Positions 1-7,824 are shown, counted from the stretch's first letter. The stretch: 12,495 bases of DNA from CAZGSG01 sp964528095 (GCA_964528095.1 CAZGSG010000166.1:1-12495), one strand, 5' to 3'. Program-made: numbers and translations. Notes: generated by a model not told the origin, from the sequence alone.

Positions 1-58
1 GACCGGGCACAACAAGGCGCTCCTGCGGGTAAAGCAAAAACAAGACGGGAGAAATTAC

Positions 59-430
59 TTAAACATTGGGTGGATGAAAGAAAGAAGACGGTTGATCTAC
101 CGGATCACCTGCATTAGCAGGGAAATAATGCCGTTGAAGCACAATCATCGCTACAGGCTTAAGCACTGCAAAGGATGAACGCGATGAAAGCACTTCTGCT
201 TTACTGGCAAGTTTAAGTTCAGGCGCCTGTTGCTGGTTCTTCTTTTCGCTTTCCTGTATTTTTTTCATTAACTGGCATTTCCCGTCGCAATGAAGCATCG
301 GCCTGGCCTTGTTAATACAGTCTTTTGCATAAACAGATTTATCAACCAGATAATCCAGGTAATAAAATCCCTGGTTAAATGTTTGCCCTATAAGTGCCAG
401 TAATAATATAGCAGAAATTATTTTTCGCAA
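59..430 (-). CDS. Small secreted or anchored Cys/His protein, conserved hypothetical
   Basis: I can assign no function. The product is 123 residues with a hydrophobic N-terminus (about residues 3-19, ISAILLLALIG core) that looks like a signal peptide or membrane anchor. A short central segment around residues 36-54 carries three cysteines and one histidine, including the motif LHCDGKCQLMKK. The C-terminal half is polar, with an FHPP ending. From memory, small Bacteroidota proteins with an N-terminal hydrophobic segment followed by HCxGKCxL occur near TonB-dependent receptors and metal-handling genes. A periplasmic metal or redox role is therefore conceivable, but this is inference. The start is a TTG codon at 430; it is the only start that keeps the basic residue-hydrophobic core order of a signal sequence. 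A TATCTTTG promoter-like box ends only 7 bases before it. The gene diverges from the 605-1303 gene. Confidence 0.7.
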   Translation of the reverse strand: MRKIISAILLLALIGQTFNQGFYYLDYLVDKSVYAKDCINKARPMLHCDGKCQLMKKIQESEKKNQQQAPELKLASKAEVLSSRSSFAVLKPVAMIVLQRHYFPANAGDPVDQPSSFFHPPNV

Positions 431-437
431 GACGGGG

Positions 438-445
438 CAAAGATA
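438..445 (-). promoter_or_regulatory. Bacteroidota-type -7 box (TATCTTTG) for the 59-430 gene
   Basis: On the minus strand the sequence reads TATCTTTG, an exact match to the TAnnTTTG consensus of Bacteroidota housekeeping promoters. I see no convincing TTTG box at the expected -33 position. Only 7 bases separate the box from the TTG start, so the transcript would be leaderless or nearly so. Confidence 0.4.
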
Positions 446-604
446 AAGAGTTTTAGTTTTAAGTTCTGTGTTCGAGGTTAGAAGTTCCGCATTTTATAGT
501 TTACTCACCGGATACAAAACCGCATCAGCCGTTGGAAAATTACCCCCTTTGTGTTATTGACTGCTATCGGGTCTGTGTTTATCTTGCAGCTTCAAATCTA
601 TTGT

Positions 605-1303
605 ATGAGGGCCTTTATACTATCACTCGTTTTCTGTTTAGAAGTTTTTCTTTTACAAGCGCAGGACTGCAAAGGATTTTATTACCTGTCCAACAGCGAA
701 ATACAGATGACCGTTTATGATAAGAAGGACAAAGAATCCGGTTTGCTTACTTATAAGATCTCGGACGTTAGTAAATCCGGGGGTACTACTACCGCCAGTT
801 TCACCTCTGAAATGACAGATGAAAAAGGTAAATCGTTATCAAAGGGCGCAGGCAAGTATAAATGTACAGGGAGTGTGCTTTTTGTAGATGCAAAAGTGGC
901 ACTGCCCCAGGAACAAATGTCCATGTATAAAGACATGGAAGTAAAAGCCGATGATGCGTTTATTGAATATCCAGCTTCTATTAGCAGCGGACAGGCATTA
1001 AAAGACGCGAGCTTTAAGATGGACATGTATAAAAATGGAAGTGTTTATAGTTCCATTAACCTGGAAAACACTAATCGGAAAGTGGTAGGCAAAGAATCAA
1101 TCACCACCCCGGCGGGTAGCTGGGATTGCTGGAAGATCACCTATGACAGCAGGTATAAAATGACCATCGCGGGCATTGGTATACCAATGAACATGCAATG
1201 CACTGAATGGTTTGCTCCCGGCTTTGGTGTGGTAAAAACCCAGGTGGCTAATAAGAGTGGTAAACTGATGGGGTCGACAATGATCACCTCTGTAAAGAAA
1301 TAA
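605..1303 (+). CDS. Secreted DUF3108-like (TapB-family) protein
   Basis: This is a 232-residue exported protein resembling the DUF3108-like/TapB family of Bacteroidota; its biochemical role is unknown to me. Residues 1-20 (MRAFILSLVFCLEVFLLQAQ) form a signal peptide with a likely cleavage after AQ, just before DCKGFYYL. The mature part is beta-rich. It ends with the family-style features TTPAGSWDCWKI and TEWFAPGFGVVKTQ, followed by a GKLMGST strand. The reading frame extends upstream to a GTG at 551. I chose the ATG at 605 because it places the basic residue and hydrophobic core directly at the N-terminus; the earlier start would bury the signal peptide 18 residues in. No Shine-Dalgarno sequence is visible, as is normal for this phylum. 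The gene diverges from 59-430 and converges on rmlD. Residues with obvious catalytic character are absent, so a structural or envelope role is more likely than an enzyme, but that is inference. Confidence 0.75.
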   Translation: MRAFILSLVFCLEVFLLQAQDCKGFYYLSNSEIQMTVYDKKDKESGLLTYKISDVSKSGGTTTASFTSEMTDEKGKSLSKGAGKYKCTGSVLFVDAKVALPQEQMSMYKDMEVKADDAFIEYPASISSGQALKDASFKMDMYKNGSVYSSINLENTNRKVVGKESITTPAGSWDCWKITYDSRYKMTIAGIGIPMNMQCTEWFAPGFGVVKTQVANKSGKLMGSTMITSVKK

Positions 1304-1331
1304 CAATGGACGGTTATATTGGTTTATTTCG

Positions 1332-1380
1332 GGGCTGAAAGAACAAACAGGATCTCTATCGTGGTTATATCTTTTAGCCC
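1332..1380. terminator. Possible bidirectional terminator hairpin between convergent genes
   Basis: GGGCTGAAAG (1332-1341) and CTTTTAGCCC (1371-1380) can pair over 10 positions, one of them a G-T wobble, around a 29-base loop. It lies between the convergent 605-1303 gene and rmlD, where a shared terminator would be expected. The long loop and the lack of a clean T-run make it a weak candidate. Confidence 0.25.
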
Positions 1381-1472
1381 TGTACAACCATTTTGACAGC
1401 TATGATGTAAGAAAAATTTACTGTACGTCAGCAAACTGAAACTCGCCCTATCTCTGAATACTATCAGTAATC

Positions 1473-2336
1473 TTAGTTTAAATTTTGCAGGCAATCGGCA
1501 AGGCTATCTTTCCAGTGTGGTATTGCCATATCAAAGACCTGCATGATCTTTTTTTTATCCAGTACCGAATAAGCAGGTCTTTTAGCAGGTGTGGGAAACG
1601 CGCTGGTCGGTATGGGATTTACCTTACAATTACTTCCTGACAATTCACTGATAGCAACAGCGAATTCATACCAACTGGTGGTTCCCAGGTTGCTATAGTT
1701 GTATATGCCCGGTTGCCATTGTTGTGAAGCGATGATCTGCAAAATAGCAGAAGCCAGGTCAGCGGCATGAGTTGGTGTACCAAACTGATCATTTACAACT
1801 CCAATGGCCTCTTTTTCCTTCATGAGCCGCAACATGGTCTTTACAAAGTTCTTTCCAAACCGGGAATACACCCAGGCTGTGCGGATAATGATGGCTCCTG
1901 GATTATTCTGCAGTACCAGGCTTTCTCCTTCCAGTTTGGAATGCCCGTATACACTTTGCGGGTTGGTTGTTTCTTCTTCACTGTATGGAATAGTAGCCCT
2001 GCCATCAAATACATAATCGGTTGAAATATGTACCAGTCTAACATTGTTCTCTTCGCAAAACGCGGCCATCGTTCCTGCTGCTATGGCATTGACAAGGTAA
2101 GCAAGCTCTTTTTCTGTCTCCGCTTTGTCTACCGCTGTATACGCTGCACAGTTAATTATATATTGCGGCTGGTAATATTCCAGTTTTTCTTTCAGCAGAC
2201 TTGTATCATCAAATGGCAATTCCTTTCTTGTCGTGAAAATAAAATTATACAGTGGTAAAGAAGATGCGAGTTGCCGCAATTCCATTCCCAGCTGCCCATC
2301 AGCACCGGTCACCAGTATTTTTTGTTTTATTACCAT
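1473..2336 (-). CDS. rmlD: dTDP-4-dehydrorhamnose reductase RmlD
   Basis: RmlD reduces dTDP-4-keto-L-rhamnose to dTDP-L-rhamnose with NAD(P)H, the last step of the dTDP-rhamnose pathway, in the cytoplasm. The 287-residue length is typical. It is a short-chain dehydrogenase-fold protein. The nucleotide-binding GADGQLG lies at residues 11-17, NCAAYTAVDKAE near 62-73, the family signature STDYVFDG at 105-112 (Thr106 likely catalytic), and the Tyr-x3-Lys pair at Tyr130/Lys134 (YGHSK). The C-terminal half contains the substrate-side segments GTPTHAADLA and RPAYSVLD. It is the last gene of the six-gene sugar operon. Its ATG shares one base with the rmlC stop (TGATG arrangement), which implies translational coupling. 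rmlA and rmlB, needed for the first two steps, are not in the window. Confidence 0.95.
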   Translation of the reverse strand: MVIKQKILVTGADGQLGMELRQLASSLPLYNFIFTTRKELPFDDTSLLKEKLEYYQPQYIINCAAYTAVDKAETEKELAYLVNAIAAGTMAAFCEENNVRLVHISTDYVFDGRATIPYSEEETTNPQSVYGHSKLEGESLVLQNNPGAIIIRTAWVYSRFGKNFVKTMLRLMKEKEAIGVVNDQFGTPTHAADLASAILQIIASQQWQPGIYNYSNLGTTSWYEFAVAISELSGSNCKVNPIPTSAFPTPAKRPAYSVLDKKKIMQVFDMAIPHWKDSLADCLQNLN

Positions 2337-2896
2337 CAGCTCTCGAATACAAAATTATTCCTGCAGTTTGCAAGAGCAGGCAGTTCATTATCTTTCGGAG
2401 ACACGACTGCGTGGTCAGGAGGTATTTGCCAGTCTATGGCCAGTTCGGGGTCATTATAACAAATACCAGCTTCTGACTCCTTATTATAAAAGGCATCGCA
2501 TTTATATAATACTTCTGCTGTTGGACTTAGTACAGAAAAACCATGTGCAAAGCCAGCAGGCACGAATAATTGTTTTTTATTGTCCCCGGATAATTCAATG
2601 GAAAAATGCCGTCCGAAAGTACGGGATCCCTTCCGGATATCTACAACCACGTCCAGGATACGACCTGACAGGACACGGATCAGCTTTGTTTGTGCATAAG
2701 GATTCATCTGGTAATGCAATCCCCGTATCACTCCATAGGAAGAATAAGATTGATTGTCCTGTACAAACCGTGTAGCTATTTGTTCTTTCTGAAATGTCTT
2801 TTCATTATAAGACTCAAAAAAATACCCGCGCTCATCGCCGTGTATCTTTGGCTCAAATATGAAAAGCCCGGCAAAATCGGTAATGCTAAATGACAT
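2336..2896 (-). CDS. rmlC: dTDP-4-dehydrorhamnose 3,5-epimerase RmlC
   Basis: RmlC epimerises C3 and C5 of dTDP-4-keto-6-deoxyglucose, giving the substrate of RmlD. The product is 186 residues, normal for the cupin-fold family. Visible signatures are HGDERGYFFESYN (19-31), NQSYSS (48-53), RGLHYQ (58-63, with His61 the expected catalytic base), the metal-free cupin segment VPAGFAHGFSVLS (112-124) and VLYK (Tyr131 the probable general acid). A C-terminal NDPELAIDW motif is also present. Pairing with rmlD immediately downstream makes RmlC much more likely than a 3,4-ketoisomerase paralogue such as FdtA. Only 3 bases separate it from the upstream dehydrogenase gene, whose stop is TAG. Confidence 0.95.
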   Translation of the reverse strand: MSFSITDFAGLFIFEPKIHGDERGYFFESYNEKTFQKEQIATRFVQDNQSYSSYGVIRGLHYQMNPYAQTKLIRVLSGRILDVVVDIRKGSRTFGRHFSIELSGDNKKQLFVPAGFAHGFSVLSPTAEVLYKCDAFYNKESEAGICYNDPELAIDWQIPPDHAVVSPKDNELPALANCRNNFVFES

Positions 2897-2899
2897 AAA

Positions 2900-4189
2900 C
2901 TATAAACTCCAGTAAGCCCTGTTTACTATCTTGTTTCTATATATGCCTTTAAGATCGGCAATTAACGCACCGCTGCGTGTTATTCCTGAAAAGTAATCAT
3001 CCCCAAGTTCGAGGTAGCCGGCATGTGGTACTGCCACAATCACGGCATCATATTCAGTTCCTATCTTATCCGTAAGTCCAAATCCATACTCATGGTGCAG
3101 TTCATCAGAATCGGCATGAGGATCTTCCACATCTACATTTACATAAAATCCCTGCAGGGCTTTCACCATATCAGAGACTTTGGAATTACGAATATCGCTT
3201 ACATTTTCTTTGAACGTAGCTCCTTTGACCAGCACCCTGGCTTCTTTTACATTGCCCGAGGTTTTAATGATATGCTGCACTACTTTTCCCGCCACGTAGC
3301 TGGCCATATTATCATTAATGGTTCTTCCTGCAAGTATCACCTGCGATTTATATCCCAGTTCATTAGCCTTATGGGTAAGATAATAAGGATCTACACCAAT
3401 ACAATGCCCGCCTACAAGACCCGGTTGAAATTTCAGGAAATTCCATTTAGTGCCTGCAGCTTCCAGCACCTCGTATGTATTAATGCCCATTCTGTCGAAT
3501 ATGATGGACAATTCATTCATCAATGCGATATTCAGATCACGCTGTGTATTTTCAATGATCTTGGCAGCTTCTGCGACTTTGATAGAAGAAGCCCTGTGCA
3601 CGCCGGCAGTAACCACCAGTTCATATACTTTGGCGATGGTATCCAGCGATTCCGCATCACACCCAGATACAACTTTAATGATCGAAGCCAGTGTGTGTTT
3701 CTTATCACCCGGGTTAATTCGTTCGGGAGAATAGCCACTCTTAAATTCTGTAAGATTTTTTAAACCGGATAGCTTTTCAATAATAGGCAGACAATCTTCT
3801 TCTGTACAGCCAGGATAGACCGTTGATTCAAATACAACATAGTCTCCTTTTTTTATAACCTTGCCGATCGTTTCTGATGCCCGCTGCACAGGAATAAGGT
3901 CCGGCACATTGTGTTCATCTACCGGTGTGGGCACTGCCACAATAAAGAATTTTGCCTCCCGTAAAACATCGAGTGAATTTGTAAAGGTAATATCACAACC
4001 GTCAAATGCCTCTTTCTCCAGTTCATTACTCGGGTCAATCCCTTCCTTCATCAGCGCAACGCGCTTTTCATTTATATCGAACCCTATCACAGAAAGTTTA
4101 CGTGCGAATTCAAGCGCTATTGGCAAGCCGACATAGCCAAGACCAATCACTGCCAGCTTATGTTTTTTGTCTATTAAATCCTGGTACAT
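2900..4189 (-). CDS. UDP-N-acetylhexosamine 6-dehydrogenase, TviB/WbpA/WbpO type
   Basis: This is a nucleotide-sugar dehydrogenase of the UDP-Glc/GDP-Man family. It carries out two successive NAD+-dependent oxidations at C6 of, most likely, UDP-GlcNAc or UDP-GalNAc, giving the uronic acid. Length is 429 residues. The Rossmann motif GLGYVGLP is at 16-23, with FDIN following the second strand. VAVPTPV and FESTVYPGCTEE lie in the N-terminal domain. The catalytic cysteine is Cys263 in GGHCIGVDPYYL, and a C-terminal UDP-binding domain with KGATFKENVSDIRNSK follows. The GGHCIGVDPYYL form and the STVYPGC loop resemble TviB, WbpA and WbpO and differ from the Ugd in this same operon (GGSCFPKD). Substrate (GlcNAc or GalNAc) cannot be decided by eye. 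With a WbpE-like aminotransferase in the operon, a UDP-GlcNAcA-derived diamino sugar is a reasonable inference. Confidence 0.88.
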   Translation of the reverse strand: MYQDLIDKKHKLAVIGLGYVGLPIALEFARKLSVIGFDINEKRVALMKEGIDPSNELEKEAFDGCDITFTNSLDVLREAKFFIVAVPTPVDEHNVPDLIPVQRASETIGKVIKKGDYVVFESTVYPGCTEEDCLPIIEKLSGLKNLTEFKSGYSPERINPGDKKHTLASIIKVVSGCDAESLDTIAKVYELVVTAGVHRASSIKVAEAAKIIENTQRDLNIALMNELSIIFDRMGINTYEVLEAAGTKWNFLKFQPGLVGGHCIGVDPYYLTHKANELGYKSQVILAGRTINDNMASYVAGKVVQHIIKTSGNVKEARVLVKGATFKENVSDIRNSKVSDMVKALQGFYVNVDVEDPHADSDELHHEYGFGLTDKIGTEYDAVIVAVPHAGYLELGDDYFSGITRSGALIADLKGIYRNKIVNRAYWSL

Positions 4190-4221
4190 TTATTTTTTGT
4201 GTTACCCTTTACTCCGCTAAA

Positions 4222-5205
4222 TTATTTATTACTCACAAATTCTTTCGGCTGTTTGGTCCATTCCGCCTCTGGTAATGATTTGAAATAATCGTAGGTTATC
4301 TTCAGTCCATCTTTGCGATCTACTTTGGGCTCCCATCCCAATATGTTTTTTGCCTTCGTGATATCGGGTTTTCTTTGTTTGGGATCATCAACCGGTAGTG
4401 GCTTAAATACGATCTTTACTTTATTCCCCGTCAGGGCAAGAATCTCTTCCGCAAAATCTTTAAGTGATATCTCATTGGGATTACCCACATTCACTGGCAT
4501 GTCATAATCACTGAGTAACAATCGATAGATCCCTTCGATCAGATCATCCACATAACAAAAACTCCTGGTCTGGGATCCATCGCCAAATACAGTCATATTT
4601 TCTCCACGCAATGCCTGACCAATGAAAGCCGGTAATGCCCGCCCATCATTCAAACGCATTCTGGGACCATAGGTATTAAAAATCCTCACAATCCTTGTTT
4701 CCACACCATGAAAAGTATTATAGGCCCGTGTGATGGATTCCATATACCTTTTAGCTTCATCATACACCCCTCTTGGACCTACCGGGTTTACATTTCCCCA
4801 GTATTCTTCTGTTTGTGGATGTACAAGCGGATCACCATATACTTCACTGGTAGAAGCTACCAGCATTCTTGCTCCTTTTGCCTTTGCGAGTCCAAGACAA
4901 TTATGTGTACCCATTGCACCCACCTTCAATGTTTGGATGGGTATCTTTAAATAATCGATCGGGCTTGCCGGTGATGCGAAATGCATGATATAATCCAATT
5001 CCCCTGGCACATTGATGAATTTGGTCACATCATGATGATAGAATTCAAATTGTTCCAGTTTGAACAGGTGTTCGATATTTTTCAGATCACCGGTTATCAG
5101 GTTATCCATTGCTATGACCTTATAACCTTCTTTGATAAAGCGGTCACAAAGATGTGATCCCAGGAAACCTGCTGCTCCGGTAATAAGCACTTTTTTGCGT
5201 GACAT
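4222..5205 (-). CDS. uxs: UDP-glucuronate decarboxylase (UDP-xylose synthase)
   Basis: The enzyme decarboxylates UDP-glucuronic acid to UDP-xylose through a UDP-4-keto intermediate, using tightly bound NAD+. It is an extended short-chain dehydrogenase of 327 residues. GAAGFLG is at 10-16. The family-diagnostic HFASPASPIDY is present, as are ASTSEVYGDP and the catalytic Tyr148-x3-Lys152 within RGVYDEAKRYMES. NTYGPRM, GDGSQTRSFCYVDDL and VNVGNP follow. The combination of ASPASP, GPRGVYDEAKR and TRSFCYVDD is characteristic of Uxs as opposed to GalE or RmlB. It follows ugd by 9 bases, so the enzyme that makes its substrate is translated just before it. Its ATG is unambiguous. The other product possibility, UDP-4-keto-arabinose as made by ArnA, is less likely because no transformylase domain is fused. 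Confidence 0.93.
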   Translation of the reverse strand: MSRKKVLITGAAGFLGSHLCDRFIKEGYKVIAMDNLITGDLKNIEHLFKLEQFEFYHHDVTKFINVPGELDYIMHFASPASPIDYLKIPIQTLKVGAMGTHNCLGLAKAKGARMLVASTSEVYGDPLVHPQTEEYWGNVNPVGPRGVYDEAKRYMESITRAYNTFHGVETRIVRIFNTYGPRMRLNDGRALPAFIGQALRGENMTVFGDGSQTRSFCYVDDLIEGIYRLLLSDYDMPVNVGNPNEISLKDFAEEILALTGNKVKIVFKPLPVDDPKQRKPDITKAKNILGWEPKVDRKDGLKITYDYFKSLPEAEWTKQPKEFVSNK

Positions 5206-5214
5206 ATCGGGGAA

Positions 5215-6555
5215 TTATTTTTTATTGATTGAAGTTCTTCCAACGCTTTCGTAATGGAAACCTAATTCACGGATAGCTGATACATCGAAAAGATTACGGC
5301 CATCGAAGATCGCTTTGTTCTTGAGCATCGATACTATCTTTAGAAAATCAGGTGTACGGAACTCATTCCATTCTGTAGCAATGATCAGGGCGTCCGCGTT
5401 TTGCAATGCCTCGTATTGACTTTCGGCGTAGGTGATCTTATCTCCGATTGTTTTCTTAACGTTATTCATTGCCTCCGGATCAAATGCCGTAACTGTTGCT
5501 CCCGCTTCAGTCAACGCATCGATCATATACAAGGCCGGTGCTTCCCGGATATCATCCGTATTCGGCTTGAACGCAAGCCCCCATAAAGCGAAATGTTTGC
5601 CTTTCAGGTTGTCTTTAAAATACTTATTGATCTTTGGAAGAAGATGTAGTTTCTGTTCTTCATTTACTTCCATCACCGCATTCAATATCTTAAAATCATA
5701 GTTCACTTCATTGGATGACTTAACCAGGGCCTGCACATCTTTTGGAAAACAGCTTCCTCCATAACCGATCCCGGGAAAGAGAAACCGTTTACCAATCCTT
5801 TCATCACTACCAATACCACGGCGAACCATGTCTACATCGGCATCCAGTAACTCACAAAGACGAGCAACCTCGTTCATGAAAGTGATCTTGGTTGCAAGAA
5901 ATGAGTTAGCGGCGTATTTGGTAAGTTCAGCAGAACGTTCGTCCATAAAAATAACAGGATTGCCCTGGCGTACGAATGGCGCATACAGGTCATTCATCAC
6001 CTTTTTCGCTTTTTCAGAACTGGTACCGATCACTACCCTGTCAGGTTTCATAAAATCATCTACCGCCACACCTTCGCGCAGGAATTCCGGGTTACTCACC
6101 ACATCAAAAGCGGATTCAATATCATTTCCCGTACCGGAACCATTCAGGATACCTGCTTTTACTTTTTCCGCGGTACCTACTGGAACAGTGCTTTTATCAA
6201 CAACAACTTTATAATCTCCTTTTTTAAGCAATTTGCCAAGGTCTTTTGCCACACCTAATACGTATTTGAGGTCAGCAGATCCATCTTCACCGGGAGGTGT
6301 TGGCAATGCTAAAAAGATAACTGCCGCGTCCTTAATACCAGCAGCCAGGTCGGTAGTAAAATGAAGACGCTCTTCTTTGAGGTTACGGAGAAAGATCTTT
6401 TCGAGTCCGGGTTCGTAGATCGTGATCTCCCCTTTTGACAATTTTTCTACTTTGGTTTTGTCAATATCTACACAGATAACGGTATTACCAGTTTCTGCAA
6501 AACAGGTACCGGTTACTAATCCTACGTAGCCGGTTCCAACAACAGCGATTTTCAT
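5215..6555 (-). CDS. ugd: UDP-glucose 6-dehydrogenase
   Basis: Ugd oxidises UDP-glucose to UDP-glucuronic acid with two NAD+. The product has 446 residues. The NAD-binding GTGYVGLVTG begins at residue 7. FLALPTPPGEDGSADL and DKSTVPVGTAE follow. The central helix region carries ELTKYAANSFLATKITFMNE. The catalytic Cys269 sits in GIGYGGSCFPKDVQAL, and the C-terminal domain has WGLAFKPNTDDIREAP and IFDGRN. All elements of a complete class II Ugd are present. It is the second gene of the operon, 30 bases after the aminotransferase and 9 bases before uxs. Its product is the direct substrate of Uxs, so the pair makes UDP-xylose, while free UDP-GlcA could also enter a glycan. Its active-site sequence differs clearly from that of the other dehydrogenase in the operon, so the two are not a recent duplication. 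Confidence 0.96.
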   Translation of the reverse strand: MKIAVVGTGYVGLVTGTCFAETGNTVICVDIDKTKVEKLSKGEITIYEPGLEKIFLRNLKEERLHFTTDLAAGIKDAAVIFLALPTPPGEDGSADLKYVLGVAKDLGKLLKKGDYKVVVDKSTVPVGTAEKVKAGILNGSGTGNDIESAFDVVSNPEFLREGVAVDDFMKPDRVVIGTSSEKAKKVMNDLYAPFVRQGNPVIFMDERSAELTKYAANSFLATKITFMNEVARLCELLDADVDMVRRGIGSDERIGKRFLFPGIGYGGSCFPKDVQALVKSSNEVNYDFKILNAVMEVNEEQKLHLLPKINKYFKDNLKGKHFALWGLAFKPNTDDIREAPALYMIDALTEAGATVTAFDPEAMNNVKKTIGDKITYAESQYEALQNADALIIATEWNEFRTPDFLKIVSMLKNKAIFDGRNLFDVSAIRELGFHYESVGRTSINKK

Positions 6556-6585
6556 GAGTAAAATTTAATTAAATAGTATTTCGGT

Positions 6586-7731
6586 TTATTTGGTCAAATA
6601 TTCAATTACGCTGGACGTCACATATTTCAATTGCTCAGTATCAAACTCCGTATGTATTGGCAGCGATATCACTCTCTCAGTTAACCAATCCGTTACCGGC
6701 ATGGACTGAGAAGCGGTATTAAAGTAGGCAAACATCTTTTGTTTATGACCCGGCACGGGGTAATAGATCATTGATGGAATGGAGCGCTCTGCCAGGAATT
6801 TCTTTAATTCCTCACGAACACTGACCGTATCCTTCATCCCATCCAACAGCACAGTATATTGATGAAACACATGGGTTGAATATAACGCACGGGCCGGGGT
6901 TTTTATTTTTGCATGCCCACTGAAAGCATTATCATAATAGTCAGCCACCTCGTTCCTGGCCGTTGAATACTGGTCCAGGTATTTAAGCTTTACCGAGAGA
7001 ATAGCGGCCTGAATAGAGTCCAGGCGGCTGTTACACCCCACGATATCATGATAATACTGCCTGCTCTGGCCATGATTGGCGATCATTTTCATGGCAGCAG
7101 CTAACGTATCATCATTGGTAAATATTGCACCGCCATCACCAAAAGCCCCTAAATTTTTTGACGGATAAAAGGAAGTAGTCCCGATATGCCCGATTGTGCC
7201 GGTTTTCTTTTTACTGCCATCGGCAAATGTGTAATCACAGCCTATGGCCTGGGCATTATCTTCAATGACATACAACCCGTGTTTTGCGGCAATCGCCATT
7301 ATTTCTTCCATTGGCGCCGCCTGGCCGTATAAATGCACCGGAACAATAGCTTTTGTCCTCGAAGTGATGGCTTTTTCCACCGCTGCCGGGTCGATACAAA
7401 ATGTTTTTGGATCCACTTCTACAAAAACGGGGGTCAGGCGCAGCAGGGCGATGACTTCAGTAGTAGCGATATAGGTAAAAGAAGGGGTAATAACCTCATC
7501 TCCGGGTTCAAGGCCAAGCGCCATCATGGCGATCTGTAGCGCATCTGTGCCATTGGCACAGGGAATGGTATGTTTTGCGCCCATATAGACCGACAGGTCG
7601 CTGGTAAAATCCTGTACCACTTTCCCGTTGATAAAGGCCGTGCTTTCCATTACCTGCAATACAGCCTGATCGATCTCCGATTTTATTTTGTGATACTGTG
7701 TCTTCGTATCTACCATTTGGATAGGGCGCAT
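6586..7731 (-). CDS. DegT/DnrJ/EryC1/StrS-family sugar aminotransferase, WbpE-like
   Basis: This is a PLP-dependent aminotransferase acting on a keto-sugar nucleotide, 381 residues long, full length for the family. The PLP site shows CANGTDALQIAMMALG for phosphate binding and PSFTYIATTE. VIEDNAQAIGCDY holds the Asp that contacts the pyridine nitrogen, and the Schiff-base lysine is Lys192 in SFYPSKNLGAFGDGGA. NHGQSRQYYHDIVGCNSRLDSIQAAIL then follows, with MIYYPVPGHKQ and SLPIHTEF near the C-terminus. The overall sequence style matches WbpE (UDP-2-acetamido-3-keto-glucuronate aminotransferase), which fits a WbpA/TviB-type dehydrogenase in the same operon. However, the intermediate oxidase (WbpB) and acetyltransferase (WbpD) are not in the window, so the exact keto sugar is unknown. 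It is the first gene of the operon, with a 5' hairpin and a TATTTTTG box upstream. Confidence 0.88.
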   Translation of the reverse strand: MRPIQMVDTKTQYHKIKSEIDQAVLQVMESTAFINGKVVQDFTSDLSVYMGAKHTIPCANGTDALQIAMMALGLEPGDEVITPSFTYIATTEVIALLRLTPVFVEVDPKTFCIDPAAVEKAITSRTKAIVPVHLYGQAAPMEEIMAIAAKHGLYVIEDNAQAIGCDYTFADGSKKKTGTIGHIGTTSFYPSKNLGAFGDGGAIFTNDDTLAAAMKMIANHGQSRQYYHDIVGCNSRLDSIQAAILSVKLKYLDQYSTARNEVADYYDNAFSGHAKIKTPARALYSTHVFHQYTVLLDGMKDTVSVREELKKFLAERSIPSMIYYPVPGHKQKMFAYFNTASQSMPVTDWLTERVISLPIHTEFDTEQLKYVTSSVIEYLTK

Positions 7732-7749
7732 GGAAATATATTTTTTGCT

Positions 7750-7768
7750 ACCCGGATCATTTCCGGGT
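7750..7768 (-). promoter_or_regulatory. Stem-loop at the 5' end of the sugar-operon leader
   Basis: ACCCGGA (7750-7756) and TCCGGGT (7762-7768) form a perfect 7-bp stem with a 5-base loop. If transcription starts a few bases after the TATTTTTG box, this hairpin is the first element of the operon mRNA, about 20 bases before the ATG at 7731. It could stabilise the transcript or affect initiation. No T-run follows, so it is not an intrinsic terminator. Confidence 0.35.
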
Positions 7769-7777
7769 TTGGGCGGG

Positions 7778-7785
7778 CAAAAATA
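7778..7785 (-). promoter_or_regulatory. -7 box (TATTTTTG) of the nucleotide-sugar operon
   Basis: The minus strand reads TATTTTTG, an exact TAnnTTTG match, 46 bases upstream of the first operon ATG. A -33 TTTG is not evident at normal spacing. It lies about 31 bases from the oppositely oriented waaA box, so the two promoters face away from each other. Confidence 0.45.
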
Positions 7786-7816
7786 GTAAAATAACGGTAG
7801 TTTCCCTTATTGACTT

Positions 7817-7824
7817 TACTTTTG
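7817..7824 (+). promoter_or_regulatory. -7 box (TACTTTTG) of waaA
   Basis: TACTTTTG matches TAnnTTTG exactly and lies 34 bases before the TTG start of waaA. No clear -33 TTTG box is seen at 19-21 bases upstream. Confidence 0.45.

Noticed and set aside
1..115. An open frame on the plus strand at the left edge (ending HLH-stop)
   Set aside because: It overlaps the 3' end of the 59-430 gene on the other strand, has no visible start and shows no family resemblance. There is too little sequence to call a partial gene.
548..587. Promoter for the 605 gene (TTG at 557-559, 20 bases, TATCTTGC at 580-587)
   Set aside because: The spacing is right, but TATCTTGC misses the last two consensus positions and the -33 element is only a TTG, so it is too weak to list.
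1097..1387. A 96-codon minus-strand frame overlapping the DUF3108-like gene
   Set aside because: It is antisense to a gene with a signal peptide and family motifs. It has no plausible N-terminus or homology of its own.
3023..3763. A 246-codon open frame on the plus strand inside the TviB/WbpA-type gene
   Set aside because: It lies wholly antisense to a gene with intact catalytic motifs and has no recognisable domain or promoter. Its composition (rich in His, Ile, Phe, Tyr, Ser) is that of an antisense shadow.
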